Part shown: piece by piece, positions 24,720 through 33,300 of the stretch
How positions within the stretch are numbered: position 1 is the stretch's first letter
How the letters are laid out: each line of letters opens with the position of its first letter
Assembly: GCA_009772985.1 (NCBI GenBank)
Contig: WOUS01000011.1
Location: 33,903 to 97,902, forward strand
Direction: 5' to 3'
Source: Anaerolineaceae bacterium
GTDB lineage: Bacteria; Chloroflexota; Anaerolineae; Anaerolineales; Villigracilaceae
DNA length: 64,000 bases
Position numbers and translations under genes: made by a program
Notes under the pieces: model-generated
Seen by the model: the letters and a program-made list of their open reading frames with translations, nothing else
Told to the model about the DNA's origin: nothing
Databases searched by the model: none

Positions 24720-25256
24720 CTATTTCAGACCATCCAGGCGCGGCCCTGCCAGGCAGAAGGCCGCCAGCGACTTGGCGTCGGGGATTTTTCCCCCGGCGGC
24801 CAGGGCCAGCGCCTCGGCCAGCGGGATGCGCTCCAGCGAAAGGAATTCATCCGCGTCGGCCTCGAGCGGGTCGGCGCGCAGGTCGGTCGCCAGGTAGACG
24901 TGCATGTATTCGGTCGAATAGCCCGGGGCGAGGAAGAATCCACCCAGGTAGTCCATCTTTCCGGCCGCCATCCCCGTCTCCTCCCGGATCTCGCGCGCCG
25001 CGCAGGCCTCCGGCTCCTCCCCCGGCTCGAGCACCCCGGCCGGCAGCTCCAGCAGGTCCAGCCCCGCCGCGTGCCGGTACTGGCGGACGAAGAGCAGGTT
25101 CCCCTCCGCATCCAGCGGTACGATGATGACCGAACCGCCGTGTTCCACGATGTCGAACTTCGTCTCGTGGCCGTCTGGCATGCGCAAGTGGTCGCGGCGG
25201 ATGGTGAAGGCGCGCCCCGGATAGATGATCTCGGATTTCAACACTTCATAAGCCAT
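24720..25256 (-). CDS. Nudix hydrolase, ADP-ribose pyrophosphatase type
   Basis: 178 aa. The Nudix box spans residues 74-96: G74, E80, R88-E89, E92-E93, G95, fully matching GX5EX7REUXEEXGU. The N-terminal VIIVPLDAEGNLLFVRQYRHAAGLDLLELPAG strand pair is typical of the ADP-ribose/ADP-sugar group, which splits ADP-ribose into AMP and ribose 5-phosphate. A proline downstream of the box (FFLAPGYSTE) supports ADP-ribose. It has its own terminator and lies between nifJ and the LysM gene on the same strand. Confidence 0.88.
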   Translation of the reverse strand: MAYEVLKSEIIYPGRAFTIRRDHLRMPDGHETKFDIVEHGGSVIIVPLDAEGNLLFVRQYRHAAGLDLLELPAGVLEPGEEPEACAAREIREETGMAAGKMDYLGGFFLAPGYSTEYMHVYLATDLRADPLEADADEFLSLERIPLAEALALAAGGKIPDAKSLAAFCLAGPRLDGLK

Positions 25257-25269
25257 GGCAGGCCTCCGA

Positions 25270-25305
25270 AATAAATACCCAGGCGAAGAGTCCCTCCGCC
25301 TGGGT
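25270..25305 (-). terminator. Terminator of the LysM lipoprotein gene
   Basis: ACCCAGGCG/CGCCTGGGT, a 9-bp stem, with ATTTATTT after it on the minus strand, 20 bp after the stop. Confidence 0.8.
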
Positions 25306-25324
25306 GGAAAGGCGTCCGTGTGGA

Positions 25325-26026
25325 TTACGGGATGCTGATGCTCAGCCCGACCGTCAGCGTGTAGGGGGAGACCAGGCGGTTGACCGTCGCGATGTCGAGC
25401 GGGTTCACGTCCCCGAAATAGCAGCCGATCTTGTAGATAGTGTCATCTATTTTCACCACGTAGGTGGTGGGATGCGGGCGCAGGGCGCGTGGATAAGTCG
25501 AGGGCCAAGGATTGCCCGTCTGCGGAATCTTCAGTATCAGACCGGGTTGGTAGAGCAGACCATCAGTCAGCCCGTTGAGCGTAAGCAGTTCGTTCGGGTT
25601 GACGTTGAAGCGGCGGGCGATGCAGTAGGGATATTCGCCGGCTTTCAGGGTGTAAGAGGCGGGCCGCGTCGCGGTGGCCACGGGAGTCACGAACACGGGA
25701 GTGGTGGACGCGCCGGTCGGCGGGACAAGCCCGGTGGGCGTCGCGCTGGCAAGCGGAGTGACGGCCGTGCCGCCCGGAGCCGGAGAACCGGTGGGCGTGG
25801 GGGGCGCAGCCACTGTGCCGCTGGCAGCCTGGGCGGTCCAGGTGGCGAACGTGTTGGCCATCCCTTCCGGGTCCTGGGTCGCGCCTCCGCCGGTATTTTG
25901 CGGCGTGCCGACAACGCCCGTGGTCGGCGTGGCCGCAGGCGACGAGGATGCGGAACGTTCGCAGGCCGGAAGGATGACGGCAGCAATCAGCGTGAGCGCC
26001 AGGATCAAATACAACTTCTTGGACAT
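25325..26026 (-). CDS. LysM-domain lipoprotein
   Basis: 233 aa. The signal peptide ends at the lipobox VILPAC; a long Thr/Pro/Ala linker follows, then two LysM domains: one with SYTLKAGEYPYCIARRFNVNPNELLTLN, one with TYVVKIDDTIYKIGCYFGDVNPLDIATVN. LysM binds N-acetylglucosamine-containing glycans, so the protein probably sits at the cell wall. The start at 26026 follows GGAGGAA; an upstream in-frame ATG at 26074 lacks a ribosome binding site and would bury the signal peptide. Confidence 0.82.
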   Translation of the reverse strand: MSKKLYLILALTLIAAVILPACERSASSSPAATPTTGVVGTPQNTGGGATQDPEGMANTFATWTAQAASGTVAAPPTPTGSPAPGGTAVTPLASATPTGLVPPTGASTTPVFVTPVATATRPASYTLKAGEYPYCIARRFNVNPNELLTLNGLTDGLLYQPGLILKIPQTGNPWPSTYPRALRPHPTTYVVKIDDTIYKIGCYFGDVNPLDIATVNRLVSPYTLTVGLSISIP

Positions 26027-26081
26027 TCTTTCCTCCAGGTTCATTTCATTTGGACTTCGGGGTGATACTAGCACAACCTTT

Positions 26082-27230
26082 CTAACCCGTCAAGCGGGCG
26101 ATTCCCGCTCCGGCGGCGGCCTCCGTCAGGGATATGGCTGGCTTCATCCCGGCGGCCTGTTCATATTCTTTTGCGACGGCGGCGGTGAATTCCGGACCCC
26201 TCTCCCGCTCCACCAGGGCAACCGCGCACCCGGCGAACCCGGCCCCGGTCAGGCGCGCCCCGTGGCATCCGGGCTGGCGGCGGGCGATTTCGACGACGGC
26301 ATTCAGCGCCGCGCTGGAGACCTCGAAATCGTCGCGCAGGCTGGCATGACTGGCGTCCAGCAGGAGGCCGAGGGCGGCCGCGTCGCCGCCGCGCATGGCT
26401 TCGACGGCTTGCAGGACGCGCCCGTTTTCGGTGATGACGTGGCGGGCGCGGCGGCGGGTGGCCTCGTCCAGCCGGTCGGCGCGGGACCGGAAGCCTGCCT
26501 CGTCCACGTCGCGCAGGGCGCGCACCCCGAGCGCTTTCGCCGCCGCGTCGCACTGGCGGCGGCGCTCGTTGTAGGCCGAGTCCACCAGCCCGCGCCGCGT
26601 GGACGTATCCAGCACGGCCACAACCATCCCCTCCGGGAGCGGGATGTGCTGATATTCCAGCGTGCGGCAGTCGAGGAACAGGGCGTGGCCGGCGCGGGCG
26701 AGCAGGGAAACCATCTGGTCCATAATCCCGCCGTGGACGCCGACCCAGCCGTCTTCGGCCTGGTGCCCGAGCAGCGCCGCTCGGACGGGGTCCGGTTCAC
26801 GGTCCGAGGCCGCCGCGAAAGCCAGGATCGCGGCCACCGTCACCGCGGAGGACGAGGACAGTCCCGCGCCGCGCGGGATGTCGCCGGTCATCACGCCGTC
26901 CCAGCCGGAGAGAGTCCAGCCGGCCTGCTGCATGGCCCAGGCCGCGCCTTTGACGTATTCCGCCCAGCCTTTGTTTTTTTGCAGGTCATCGAGTTGGAAC
27001 TCAACGGTTTGGTTGTATTCGAGCGAGTGGACGATCATGCGCCGGTCGAGGCGCGGGCGCAGAGCGATGCGCACGGCGCGGTCAATTGCCATCGGCAGGA
27101 CGTAGCCCTCGTTGTAGTCGGTGTGTTCGCCGATGAGATTCACCCGTCCCGGCGCGCGGACGAGGAAGGATGGCTTTGCGTTGAAGTGGGACTCGAATGC
27201 TTGAGCGAGGGCGCGTTGGCGTGGTTCCAT
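26082..27230 (-). CDS. galK: Galactokinase
   Basis: 382 aa GHMP kinase that phosphorylates galactose at C1 with ATP. The galactokinase signature RVNLIGEHTDYNEGYVLPMA is at residues 29-48, the ATP loop GAGLSSSSA at 118-126 and the C-terminal GHMP motif GARLTGAGFAGCAVAL near 325. With galE at the left end of the window it gives two of the Leloir enzymes; galT is not seen. It has no visible operon partner and ends 55 bp before the LysM gene starts. Confidence 0.93.
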   Translation of the reverse strand: MEPRQRALAQAFESHFNAKPSFLVRAPGRVNLIGEHTDYNEGYVLPMAIDRAVRIALRPRLDRRMIVHSLEYNQTVEFQLDDLQKNKGWAEYVKGAAWAMQQAGWTLSGWDGVMTGDIPRGAGLSSSSAVTVAAILAFAAASDREPDPVRAALLGHQAEDGWVGVHGGIMDQMVSLLARAGHALFLDCRTLEYQHIPLPEGMVVAVLDTSTRRGLVDSAYNERRRQCDAAAKALGVRALRDVDEAGFRSRADRLDEATRRRARHVITENGRVLQAVEAMRGGDAAALGLLLDASHASLRDDFEVSSAALNAVVEIARRQPGCHGARLTGAGFAGCAVALVERERGPEFTAAVAKEYEQAAGMKPAISLTEAAAGAGIARLTG

Positions 27231-27270
27231 GTGTTCGATTATAACTGGCCTGGGTGAGTTCCAAATTCGC

Positions 27271-27300
27271 TTGACTCGAATCCGTCATGGTGTCTATAAT
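27271..27300 (+). promoter_or_regulatory. Promoter upstream of the low-GC membrane gene
   Basis: TTGACT (27271-27276), 18-bp spacer, TATAAT (27295-27300). Gives a leader of about 105 bases. Confidence 0.65.
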
Positions 27301-27413
27301 AAACGTGTTCGAGTTCTCTTTTTGCGCCGTCCATAAGCAGTTAGGCTGCCAAGCGGCGGCTCAAAATATAGCTGGGCAGCAGTACAATTACCAAACGCAT
27401 CGAAAAGGAATTC

Positions 27414-28109
27414 ATGATGGGTTACATAAAGAATCATAAATTGGCGTTAATGCTTACTGGAATAGCCATACTTACGATTCTCAGAATTGCGATACCTTTT
27501 TACAGTGGGTATTCTGGAAAATTTTCCGACTTATTTCTCTTTTTCGTAGAACCGTTTCGCTACATACTCATAGTAAGTTGCACAATCATTATCATCACCA
27601 TAAATTTAATCCGAAAGCGCAAAGTGTCAGCATTTCTTGTGGTGGTTTTCTTTATCTTTATAGGTCTAATTCCCACTGGGCATTTTACGACTTTAGGTGC
27701 TTTGCTTTCTATACATAACGCTAACCCTGAACAGTTTCGAAATGATGCCAGAGAAGTTTTAGATGAATATGGGTCAAATACAATATTTAGCGATAGCCCA
27801 CAAAGAGTTCTTAATCAATATGATCAATTTCCGAGAAATAAAATACCGCCTTCAATATTGAGAGCAGATGTTGGCGATGTGTTTGTACTTGACGAGTATA
27901 TTCTTATTGAAAAATTTGGTTTAGGTGGGTCATTTCGGGGTTTTATAGTTTTTCGAGAGGGATCCGACATTTGGAAAAACGAGAAGTCATACACACTTTT
28001 GGAAGGTTGCAGTTACTGCTGGAAGATACGAATAGTTGATGGCTTATATTGGTATCATGCAGCACCAGTTGCCGAGGAAGACGCAACGGTCGATTTTCTG
28101 TCTAAATAA
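27414..28109 (+). CDS. Membrane protein of unknown function, low-GC
   Basis: 231 aa. Three hydrophobic helices at about residues 10-30, 42-65 and 72-95 are followed by a soluble domain with FRNDAREVLDEYGS and, near the end, CSYCWKIRIVDGLYW. I do not recognise the family. The gene is strikingly A/T-rich (codons such as ATA, TTA, AAA are common) against neighbours above 60% GC, which suggests recent acquisition. A 9-bp inverted repeat (TGGGCAGCA at 27373, TGCTGCCCA at 28125) lies at both sides, but no integrase or transposase is present. AGGA precedes the double ATG. Confidence 0.7.
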   Translation: MMGYIKNHKLALMLTGIAILTILRIAIPFYSGYSGKFSDLFLFFVEPFRYILIVSCTIIIITINLIRKRKVSAFLVVVFFIFIGLIPTGHFTTLGALLSIHNANPEQFRNDAREVLDEYGSNTIFSDSPQRVLNQYDQFPRNKIPPSILRADVGDVFVLDEYILIEKFGLGGSFRGFIVFREGSDIWKNEKSYTLLEGCSYCWKIRIVDGLYWYHAAPVAEEDATVDFLSK

Positions 28110-28331
28110 TGTAACATTGCAAAATGCTGCCCACCGATTAACCTCGGCGTGAACCCCCAAGGGGGTGCTTCGCGAGGGAGGAAGAGAAAAATAATAGAAC
28201 ACAGCCCGATGATGAGCAAACTGGCCTTGCCTCGCGGCCGGTTTTTAAGTGACGCGATATGCAAAGAGATCCCTCCGCCTCGGCGGGCGGGGAAGGAAAT
28301 TGCTATTCAACTTTTCTGGGGACGAGGGAGT

Positions 28332-29498
28332 TCATTTTTCCAGCCAAATTGTGACCGGCCCATCGTTCGCAATTTCCACCAGCATGTGCGCGGCGAAAAC
28401 TCCGGTCTGGGTCGGCACGCCCTGGGCGCGCAGGAAGTCGCAGAACTTCTCCACCAGCGGGGCGGCGACTTCGGGCCGCGCCGCCTCCGAAAAGGACGGA
28501 CGCCGTCCCTTGCGCGCGTCGCCGTAGAGCGTGAACTGTGAGACAACCAGCGCCTCGCCTTTCACGTCCAGCAGGGACAGGTTGAACTTGCTTTCGGAGT
28601 CCTCGAAGATGCGCAGTCCGGCGGTTTTCTCGGCCAGGAAACGCGCCTGTTCCTCGGTATCCCCCTCCCCGATGCCGAGCAGGATCACCAGTCCGCGGCC
28701 GATGGCGGCGACGGGTTTGCCGTCCACGAGCAGGCGCTCGTAGGTGTGGTCGTGGCCCGACAGGACCGCGTCCGCGCCCCAGGCGGCGAACGGCCAGCGC
28801 ATCCAGTCGGTGGAGCCATGATAACCGGACGAGTACGGCGGGTGGTGGAAGTAGACGACGTTCCACACGCTGGTCGAGGCGGCCAGCCCCGCTTCCAGCC
28901 ACGCGGCCTGGACCGAGGACCGGCCCACCCCGTCCGGTTCGCGGTCGTCGCTGTCAATGGCAAAGAAGTGGACGGGACCCCAGACAAAGTCGTAGTAGCG
29001 TTCGTTGCCGGGCAGGGTGAAATAGTCGAGATACGGCTGCGCCCCGTCCGCGACCCAGTCGTGGTTGCCGGGGGATGGGAAGAAACGGTTCACGTCCGCG
29101 CCGGGGCCGTACGCGCCGGAGTACGGGAAAATGTAGTCGTGGTAATACTGCCCGATGTGGTCGTCAATCGTGGACGCCGAGCCGGAGGGATAGTTGTTGT
29201 CGCCCACGGTGATGACGATGTCCGGCTGCCAGCCGTGGACGAGGGCGGCCACGTCCGCTTCGGCCGCGCCGCCCCAGCCATAGTCCCCGATGACGGCAAA
29301 GCGGACCACGAGCGGGCGCGGCGTGGCGGTCGGCGCGGGGGACGGGGGAAACGTTGGAGAAACGGGAGAGGCCGAAATAACGGGATCGGGCTCAGGCGTG
29401 GAAAGCGTCGGGCCGGGAATGCAGGAGGCCAGCAACAAGGCCAGGAGCGCGAGGAGAAGCGCGGGGCAGGAGAAAGATCGCATTTTCCGATTCAGCAT
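28332..29498 (-). CDS. Chimeric metallophosphoesterase lipoprotein / D-aminoacyl-tRNA deacylase
   Basis: 388 aa in one open frame. Residues 1-26 are a lipoprotein signal (LLASC), then a Pro/Thr linker. Residues 65-255 are a calcineurin-like phosphoesterase with all metal motifs: GDYG 71-74, GDN 99-101, GNHD 144-147, HHPP near 218, GHDH 248-251. From about residue 258 the sequence is D-aminoacyl-tRNA deacylase (Dtd): [19 protein letters not shown], the catalytic SQFTL at 320-324 and the NDGPVTIWL end. The first ~18 residues of Dtd and the C-terminus of the phosphoesterase are missing. An exported lipoprotein carrying a cytoplasmic tRNA-editing domain makes no obvious sense, so this may be a deletion chimera or an assembly join. 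An alternative ATG is at 29483. Confidence 0.75.
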   Translation of the reverse strand: MLNRKMRSFSCPALLLALLALLLASCIPGPTLSTPEPDPVISASPVSPTFPPSPAPTATPRPLVVRFAVIGDYGWGGAAEADVAALVHGWQPDIVITVGDNNYPSGSASTIDDHIGQYYHDYIFPYSGAYGPGADVNRFFPSPGNHDWVADGAQPYLDYFTLPGNERYYDFVWGPVHFFAIDSDDREPDGVGRSSVQAAWLEAGLAASTSVWNVVYFHHPPYSSGYHGSTDWMRWPFAAWGADAVLSGHDHTYERLLVDGKPVAAIGRGLVILLGIGEGDTEEQARFLAEKTAGLRIFEDSESKFNLSLLDVKGEALVVSQFTLYGDARKGRRPSFSEAARPEVAAPLVEKFCDFLRAQGVPTQTGVFAAHMLVEIANDGPVTIWLEK

Positions 29499-29525
29499 CC
29501 TCCCGCAGGGTTCGCCTGCGGGAGG
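29499..29525. other. 11-bp-stem hairpin at the start of the chimeric gene
   Basis: CCTCCCGCAGG (29499-29509) pairs with CCTGCGGGAGG (29515-29525). On the minus strand its 3-prime arm contains GGGAGG directly before the ATG at 29498, so it could hide the ribosome binding site; on the plus strand it is followed by TTTT and could terminate transcripts from that side. Confidence 0.6.
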
Positions 29526-29532
29526 GTTTTGG

Positions 29533-30465
29533 TTACGGGCCGACTGTTTCGGCCAGGAAGTCGAGGATGATCTGCATGGGCAGAGGGGTGAGGTTCGGGC
29601 GGAGCAGCATGTTGCCGTGCTGGCCGGTTGGGATCAGGAAGTCACGGTAGGCCGGGTTGCCGGAAATTTCAGCCGACTCGCAAATGCCGAACTCGGTCTC
29701 ATCGGCCACGCACCAGGCCGCGACCGGGGGCTGGCTCGCACCAAGTTGCTGGACCACAACGGGATAGGCGATGCCCATGTAACTGCCCGGCGAGAGCGAG
29801 AGGGCGCCCTGGCAGGCGCCGGGCGTCTGCCCGTTCAACCAGGCGCAGGCATCGGGAGCGCCGTCCGCACCAACACTGGAGCCAATGGCGACGATTTTGG
29901 CCGGGGGGTCCACGCCTTCCAGCGTGACGGCGGTCTGCATGGCGGCCTGGGCGTCGAGCAGCCAGATGTCGGGCGTCCAGCCCGCGCAGCCTGCCTTGTA
30001 CGGCGCACAGCCGCGGAAGGAGAAGATGAACACTCCGTACGATTGTCCCTCCGGCACAGGCGGGAACCAGGATGGCTCCCACCAGAGTTCGTTGGGGAGG
30101 TAGACCGAGGGATTGGTGAACGGGTTGGCCTGGCCGCGGTTCTGCAGCCAGAGAGCGATCTCGTACCAATCGCTCATGTCGCCTCTCACCCAGTGCATCA
30201 GCACCACCAGCGGGGCCGGGTTGACGGCGGCCGGGTAGTAGTAGCCGTGCAGTTCCTGGCCGTCGGCAGCCTGGAAGGTGACCGCCTGCGGGTCCGCGGG
30301 CAGGGCGGCGGGACCGGCCGAGGAATTATCGGCGGGAGGGTTGGCGTCTCCCGCCGGCGCGCCGCTTGCGTCCTGCGGGCCGGTAACGACCGGGGTCGAT
30401 TCACCTCCGCAGGCGGCCAGCGCGGCAACAGCAATGAGCAGAAAAGCGATGAGAAGTTTTTTCAT
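29533..30465 (-). CDS. Lipoprotein alpha/beta hydrolase
   Basis: 310 aa. Lipobox LAALAAC (Cys19), a low-complexity Ala/Pro/Gly spacer to about residue 60, then an alpha/beta hydrolase core: [28 protein letters not shown] and the nucleophile elbow GSSVGAD. A late His (TGQHGNML) could complete the triad. Probably a surface-anchored esterase or dienelactone-hydrolase-like enzyme; substrate unknown. GGAGG precedes the ATG. It is the upstream neighbour of the chimeric gene on the same strand. Confidence 0.78.
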   Translation of the reverse strand: MKKLLIAFLLIAVAALAACGGESTPVVTGPQDASGAPAGDANPPADNSSAGPAALPADPQAVTFQAADGQELHGYYYPAAVNPAPLVVLMHWVRGDMSDWYEIALWLQNRGQANPFTNPSVYLPNELWWEPSWFPPVPEGQSYGVFIFSFRGCAPYKAGCAGWTPDIWLLDAQAAMQTAVTLEGVDPPAKIVAIGSSVGADGAPDACAWLNGQTPGACQGALSLSPGSYMGIAYPVVVQQLGASQPPVAAWCVADETEFGICESAEISGNPAYRDFLIPTGQHGNMLLRPNLTPLPMQIILDFLAETVGP

Positions 30466-30656
30466 TTCGTCCTCCTTTCGGTACTGCTATTGTAGCAATT
30501 CCCAGAGGAATTTCAAGCAGGAAAAAGAGTGGGCTTCACCTGCCATGACCATCGGGGCATGGAAAACCCATTCCGAATTTGCTAAACTTTTTTCCAAGAA
30601 ACACACATCCCATCCACACCCTATTCATTTAATACCAAACACAAAGGAGAGTCACC

Positions 30657-31340
30657 ATGAAAAAAGTCCTACGGGCAGGGACCATCATCGCGATTTGCGC
30701 CATCTTATTGTTCGTTGGCGCGGCTTGCGGCGGAGGAGACAGCGCGGCAACGGATGAGCCACAAGCGCCAGCACAGCCGGGCGGTAGCGGTGGACAAGAC
30801 CCAGGCGGAGGCCAGGTTCCAGCAGGGAATGCAAACATTCTTTTCCAAAACTCTTCCGAGTTCTCGCTGTGTGAGATCTACATGACGCTCAGCACCCGTC
30901 CGGAGTGGAATCAATCGCTCGTCACGCAGGAACTCCAACCGGGTGATGAGTTCACTATCACCGAGATCCCCCCAGGCACATATGATATCAAAGTCCTCGA
31001 TTGCGACGGTTATATCATTGCCTGGAAAATCGGGGAGAAGGTCGAAACCGACTCGAAGTTTACGTACAATATTGGCACTCCAGTTGATTACCTGGAAATC
31101 AAGAATTCCAGCAGCAAGGCCATCTGCAGCCTGTATGTAAGGCCTGGCAACATGAGCCAATACTCGCGCAACATGCTGAACAAACAGCAGCGAATCCCGG
31201 TGGGAGAGACATTCTTCTTCGTTCTCGAACGCGGCGAATGGGATTTTAAATTCGAAGCCTGCGGCGGGGGTGGGAAAGTGATCGAGATCGAGAACTACCC
31301 AATTCAGGGGGAAACGACCCTGACGATCACAGACAACTAA
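30657..31340 (+). CDS. Lipoprotein of unknown function with two repeated domains
   Basis: 227 aa. Lipoprotein signal ending VGAAC (Cys24), a Gly/Gln/Pro spacer, then two similar ~80-residue all-beta units: one begins NILFQNSSEFSLCEIYMT, the other YLEIKNSSSKAICSLYVRP, each followed by a phrase with Pro-Gly/Val-Gly and W-x-[FI]-K. An internal duplication is therefore visible. I cannot name the family. AAAGGAGAG lies just upstream. A shared bidirectional terminator separates it from the convergent HAD-GNAT gene. Confidence 0.75.
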   Translation: MKKVLRAGTIIAICAILLFVGAACGGGDSAATDEPQAPAQPGGSGGQDPGGGQVPAGNANILFQNSSEFSLCEIYMTLSTRPEWNQSLVTQELQPGDEFTITEIPPGTYDIKVLDCDGYIIAWKIGEKVETDSKFTYNIGTPVDYLEIKNSSSKAICSLYVRPGNMSQYSRNMLNKQQRIPVGETFFFVLERGEWDFKFEACGGGGKVIEIENYPIQGETTLTITDN

Positions 31341-31371
31341 CCGCGCACACAAGACAAGAATCACAACAGAA

Positions 31372-31400
31372 AAGAGGCCAGCCGCTTATGCTGGCCTCTT
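31372..31400. terminator. Bidirectional terminator
   Basis: AAGAGGCCAGC (31372-31382) pairs with GCTGGCCTCTT (31390-31400), 11 bp and perfect, between two convergent genes. Confidence 0.75.
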
Positions 31401-31420
31401 GCTGATCCGGTTGCAGCCCG

Positions 31421-32587
31421 TCAACACCCCGCCTCTTTGAACTCAGGGAGGTAGCGCGCCAGCGCCCGCGTCCCTTTCAGCGCGCCCGGCTTGAGTTCGC
31501 GCGCCTGGAACTCCTCCCCCGCCCCGTACTCGTTATCCAGCCCGAACTCGGCGGCGGGGATGAACCCAAAACGGGAGTAGTAGCGCGGACTGCCGAGCAG
31601 GACGGCAAAACCGTATCCGCGCCGCTGGCAGATCTCCAGCCCCGACTCGATCAGCCGCGACCCGATGCCCCGGCCCTGCATCTCCGGCAGGACGGCCACC
31701 GGTCCCAGTCCCACACCGTGGAGGCCGCTGTGATTCGGTTCGAGCGTGACCGGCGTGAACAGCACGTGGCCGAGGATGCGCTCCCCGTCTGTGGCGACGA
31801 GCGAGAGGGTCAGGCTGCCGCGCGCGCGGGCCAGGTCCACGAGATTGGCCTCGGCCTCCTGCGGGAAGGCGCTCCGGTTCACGGACCGGATGCCGGGGAT
31901 GTCGGCGGGCAGTTCCTGGCGGACGGTCAGGTTGAAGCGCAGGAGCAGGTCCGCCAGCGGGAGGGCGGCGAGGGAGGGCAGGAGCAGGTCCGCGCCGGTG
32001 ATGGCGAGTTGCTCCGTCAGCGGGTTGGGGACGGCCACCACGCGGATGCCGGCGGCTTTGGCAGCCTTCACACCGTTGGGAGAATCCTCGAAGACCAGCG
32101 CATCGTCGGCGCGGACGCCGAGGGCGGCCAGGGCTTTGACGAACAGTTCCGGGTCCGGTTTGGTGCGGCGCACGTCCTCCGAGCAAAGCACGGCCTCGAA
32201 GTAATCCCACAGGCCGAGGCGTTTGAGATGCCCGTCCACCCAGGCGTGGTCGGAACTGGAGGCGACGGCGAGACGCAGGCCGAGGCCGCGGGCGGCGTCA
32301 AGATAGTCGCGCACGCCGGGCAGGACGGACTGGGCGGCAACGAGTTCGTCGCCGCGCTTGCGCCAGCGGGCGTTCAGGGCGGCGTGGTCGAGCGTCTGGC
32401 CGGTATGCTTCTCGAGAGCCGAGACGGCGTCGAAGTCCGAGAAGCCGGTCCCGCCGATGATGCTGCCCCAGTCGTGGATGGACATGGAGCAGCCGTACTC
32501 GGCGTAGATTTCCTGCCAGGCGGTGTAGTCGGGCGTCTCGGTGTCGAGGATGAGGCCGTCGAAGTCGAAAATCAGGGAATGGATCAT
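31421..32587 (-). CDS. HAD-superfamily phosphatase fused to a GNAT acetyltransferase
   Basis: 388 aa. Residues 1-215 are a beta-phosphoglucomutase-like HAD enzyme: nucleophile DFDGLILDTE (D8, D10), the SSS motif in ASSSD, a Lys in RRTKPDPELF and FEDSPNGVKAAKAAG. Residues about 218-375 are a GNAT acyltransferase of the YhbS/predicted-acetyltransferase kind: VLPEMQGRGIGSRLIE is the acetyl-CoA loop and YYSRFGFIPAAEFGL follows. Both active sites look complete. The fusion suggests linked steps or a shared substrate, which I cannot identify. A heptamer array directly precedes the ATG. Confidence 0.85.
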   Translation of the reverse strand: MIHSLIFDFDGLILDTETPDYTAWQEIYAEYGCSMSIHDWGSIIGGTGFSDFDAVSALEKHTGQTLDHAALNARWRKRGDELVAAQSVLPGVRDYLDAARGLGLRLAVASSSDHAWVDGHLKRLGLWDYFEAVLCSEDVRRTKPDPELFVKALAALGVRADDALVFEDSPNGVKAAKAAGIRVVAVPNPLTEQLAITGADLLLPSLAALPLADLLLRFNLTVRQELPADIPGIRSVNRSAFPQEAEANLVDLARARGSLTLSLVATDGERILGHVLFTPVTLEPNHSGLHGVGLGPVAVLPEMQGRGIGSRLIESGLEICQRRGYGFAVLLGSPRYYSRFGFIPAAEFGLDNEYGAGEEFQARELKPGALKGTRALARYLPEFKEAGC

Positions 32588-32590
32588 GGG

Positions 32591-32630
32591 GAAAGAGAAG
32601 AGAGAAGAGAGTAGAGAATAGTGAGCAGTT
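32591..32630. repeat. Heptamer array upstream of the HAD-GNAT gene
   Basis: AGAGAAG, AGAGAAG, AGAGTAG, AGAATAG, TGAGCAG at a 7-bp period, starting 3 bp before the minus-strand ATG. Same word family as 6220-6275. Confidence 0.85.
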
Positions 32631-32678
32631 GGAACAGCCGCCCCATTATACCCGACGCAGGGGAAAGGGGTTCTGGGG

Positions 32679-32684
32679 TAAAAT
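32679..32684 (+). promoter_or_regulatory. -10 box of the ECF sigma gene
   Basis: TAAAAT ends seven bases before the ATG at 32692: a leaderless transcript is expected if this promoter is used. Confidence 0.5.
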
Positions 32685-32691
32685 AGCCGGG

Positions 32692-33300
32692 ATGGACGAA
32701 CCGACCCTCATCCGTGACGCCCAGCACGGCGACCTCGACGCCTTCAACCGGCTCGTGCTCGCCTACCAGGACGCGCTCTACAACACCGCCCTGCGCATCC
32801 TCGGCGACGAGGACCTGGCCGCCGACGCGACGCAGGAGGCCTTCCTCTCCGCCTTCCGCGCCCTCAATTCCTACCGGGGCGGTTCATTCAAGGCCTGGCT
32901 GCTGCGCACGGTGACGAACGCCTGCTACGACGAACTGCGCCGCAAAAAACGCCGTCCCACCACGCCGCTCGAACCGGGCGACGCGGACGGCGAGGAAGTC
33001 GAATCCCCGCGCTGGCTGGCCGATCCCTCTGCCTCGCCGGAGGAACAACTCGAACGCGAGGAACTCGAACACGCCATCCAGCACTGTCTCGACGCCCTGC
33101 CGGCCGATTTCCGGACCGTGGTCGTGCTGGCCGACATCCAGGGCCTCGACTACTCCGAAGTCGCCCGCGCCGCCCGTGTCCCGCTCGGCACCATCAAGAG
33201 CCGCCTGGCCCGCGCCCGCCTGCGCCTGCGCGAGTGCCTGCAAGCCTTCCGGGAACTTTTGCCCGCCGCCTTCCGTCTGGAAGAGGAGAGCGGCCTATGA
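32692..33300 (+). CDS. ECF RNA polymerase sigma factor
   Basis: 202 aa, sigma-70 family group 4. Region 2 (FNRLVLAYQDALYNTALRILGDEDLAADATQEAFLSAFRALNSYRGG) recognises -10; region 4 (LPADFRTVVVLADIQGLDYSEVARAARVPLGTIKSRLARAR) recognises -35. A proline- and acid-rich linker joins them. The start at 32692 is where the family begins and sits 7 bp after a -10 box. Its TGA overlaps the ATG of the next gene, a probable membrane anti-sigma factor, so expression is coupled; an RpoE-like envelope response is likely. Its target promoters are unknown. Confidence 0.92.
   Translation: MDEPTLIRDAQHGDLDAFNRLVLAYQDALYNTALRILGDEDLAADATQEAFLSAFRALNSYRGGSFKAWLLRTVTNACYDELRRKKRRPTTPLEPGDADGEEVESPRWLADPSASPEEQLEREELEHAIQHCLDALPADFRTVVVLADIQGLDYSEVARAARVPLGTIKSRLARARLRLRECLQAFRELLPAAFRLEEESGL

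Noticed and set aside
27331..27385. GTTAGGC string near the low-GC gene as an integron attC site
   Set aside because: The matching RYYYAAC partner and paired inner sites are missing, and no integrase is seen.
28055..28264. Small minus-strand frame between the low-GC gene and the chimeric gene
   Set aside because: No ribosome binding site or family pattern, and it overlaps the end of the low-GC gene and a GC-rich repeat.
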